Of a DNA stretch of 5,212 bases, positions 4,596 to 5,212 are shown piece by piece (position 1 is the stretch's first letter; each line of letters begins with the position of its first letter). A model generated the notes under the pieces. It did not search any database. It saw only the letters and a program-made list of their open reading frames with translations, and was not told the origin of the DNA. This DNA comes from an uncultured Eggerthellaceae bacterium (GTDB lineage: Bacteria; Actinomycetota; Coriobacteriia; Coriobacteriales; Eggerthellaceae). The DNA is taken from the NCBI GenBank assembly GCA_946626265.1, contig CAMOUE010000154.1, positions 1-5,212 on the forward strand. Reading direction: 5' to 3'. The position numbers were made by a program, and so were the translations under genes.

Positions 4596-5212
4596 ATGCC
4601 TTCAATCGTATTCAAGGATGTCGACTACGCCTATGTCGACAGCAACGAGACCTTCCTCGCCCTCGAGGGGATCAACCTCGAAATCGAGGATGGGGAGTTC
4701 GTGTGCCTCGTCGGCCATTCCGGCTGCGGGAAGTCGACCATGCTCAGCCTCATCGCAGGGCTCGAATCCCCATCGCGGGGTCAAGTGCTCATCGATGGCA
4801 AGCCCGTCGAGGGTCCGGGGCCCGATCGCTCCATCGTGTTTCAGAACTACTCGCTTTTCCCCTGGCAGACGGCTGTCAAAAACGTCATGTTCGCCATCCA
4901 GCAGACGGGCGGGCCGATATCGAAGTCCGAGGCGGAAGGCCGCGCGCGGGCCCTGCTCGAGCAGGTGGGTGTCGGCGATGCGGCCGATCGCTACCCGTTC
5001 CAGCTGTCGGGCGGCATGCGCCAGCGCGTTGCCATCGCCCGCGCGTTGGCGATCGATGCGCCGACCATGCTCCTCGACGAGCCGTTCGGCGCCCTCGACC
5101 CCATGATCCGCCGGCGCCTGCAAGACATGCTCCTCGATTTGTGGGAGGGATCGTGCTGCAAGACGGCCGTGTTCGTGACGCACGACATCGACGAGGCGCT
5201 CATCTTGGCCGA
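4596..5212 (+). CDS. ABC transporter ATP-binding protein, SsuB/TauB/NrtD-like (partial, 3' end outside window)
   Basis: This is the cytoplasmic ATPase that powers the importer served by the preceding binding protein. The 205 complete codons visible encode every core ABC motif: Walker A GHSGCGKST (40-48), Q-loop glutamine Q83 in VFQN, signature LSGGMRQR (137-144), Walker B TMLLDEPF (157-164) with catalytic E162, D-loop GALD (165-168) and switch histidine H196 in FVTHD. The FQNYSLFPWQT stretch (82-92) and the ending FVTHDIDEAL are typical of nitrate/sulfonate/taurine-type ATPases, which are usually about 250-270 residues, so roughly 50 residues are missing. No frame break is seen. Codons such as GGG and CGG reappear here after being scarce in the binding-protein gene. 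The transmembrane permease is not in the window and probably follows. Confidence 0.96.
   Translation, partial: MPSIVFKDVDYAYVDSNETFLALEGINLEIEDGEFVCLVGHSGCGKSTMLSLIAGLESPSRGQVLIDGKPVEGPGPDRSIVFQNYSLFPWQTAVKNVMFAIQQTGGPISKSEAEGRARALLEQVGVGDAADRYPFQLSGGMRQRVAIARALAIDAPTMLLDEPFGALDPMIRRRLQDMLLDLWEGSCCKTAVFVTHDIDEALILA

Noticed and set aside
3991..5106. 371-codon + strand open frame spanning the end of the binding protein and most of the ATPase
   Set aside because: It is out of frame with both well-supported genes, and its Arg/Ser/His-rich product is typical of a frame-shifted GC-rich reading.
1..5212. Mobile element, CRISPR array or attachment site
   Set aside because: No transposase or integrase, terminal inverted repeats, regularly spaced repeats or target duplications were seen; the only tandem repeat is the coding linker at 3365-3454.

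Overview
The window is a GC-rich bacterial segment with four genes, all on the + strand. High GC, G/C-ending codons, and a twin-arginine lipoprotein solute-binding protein with a Ser/Ala/Gly linker suggest an anaerobic actinobacterium of the class Coriobacteriia (Eggerthellaceae type, such as Eggerthella or Gordonibacter). This placement is inferred from style; no marker gene is present.

Region 1 (1-3114) is a tight two-gene operon. The first gene encodes a 757-residue fusion. Its N-terminal ~300 residues resemble a degenerate MobA/MocA-type nucleotidyltransferase fold, and its C-terminal ~400 residues form a complete SufS/CsdB-type cysteine desulfurase or selenocysteine lyase. Nine bases after its stop, behind a Shine-Dalgarno sequence that overlaps the stop codon, starts a 276-residue SAM-dependent methyltransferase. 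It resembles arsenite methyltransferase ArsM, but the third arsenic-binding cysteine of the family appears replaced. A sulfur/selenium-mobilising enzyme coupled to a metalloid-type methyltransferase is the most unusual part of the window.

Region 2 (3115-3265) is an AT-richer 151-base gap. It holds a candidate extended -10 promoter and a small GNRA-loop hairpin in the presumed 5' leader of the next gene.

Region 3 (3266-5212) starts an ABC importer operon of the nitrate/sulfonate/taurine (SsuA/TauA/NMT1-like) class. It encodes a Tat-exported lipoprotein binding protein and then, after a perfect 10-bp inverted repeat, the ATPase, which is cut by the window end. A permease gene is expected just downstream. 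The binding protein gene looks codon-optimised compared with its neighbours, and the hairpin after it fits the usual excess of binding protein over ATPase.

The two units may work together, the importer bringing in a sulfur-, selenium- or arsenic-containing compound and the fusion and methyltransferase processing it. Only adjacency and strand support this, and the separate candidate promoter argues for independent control.
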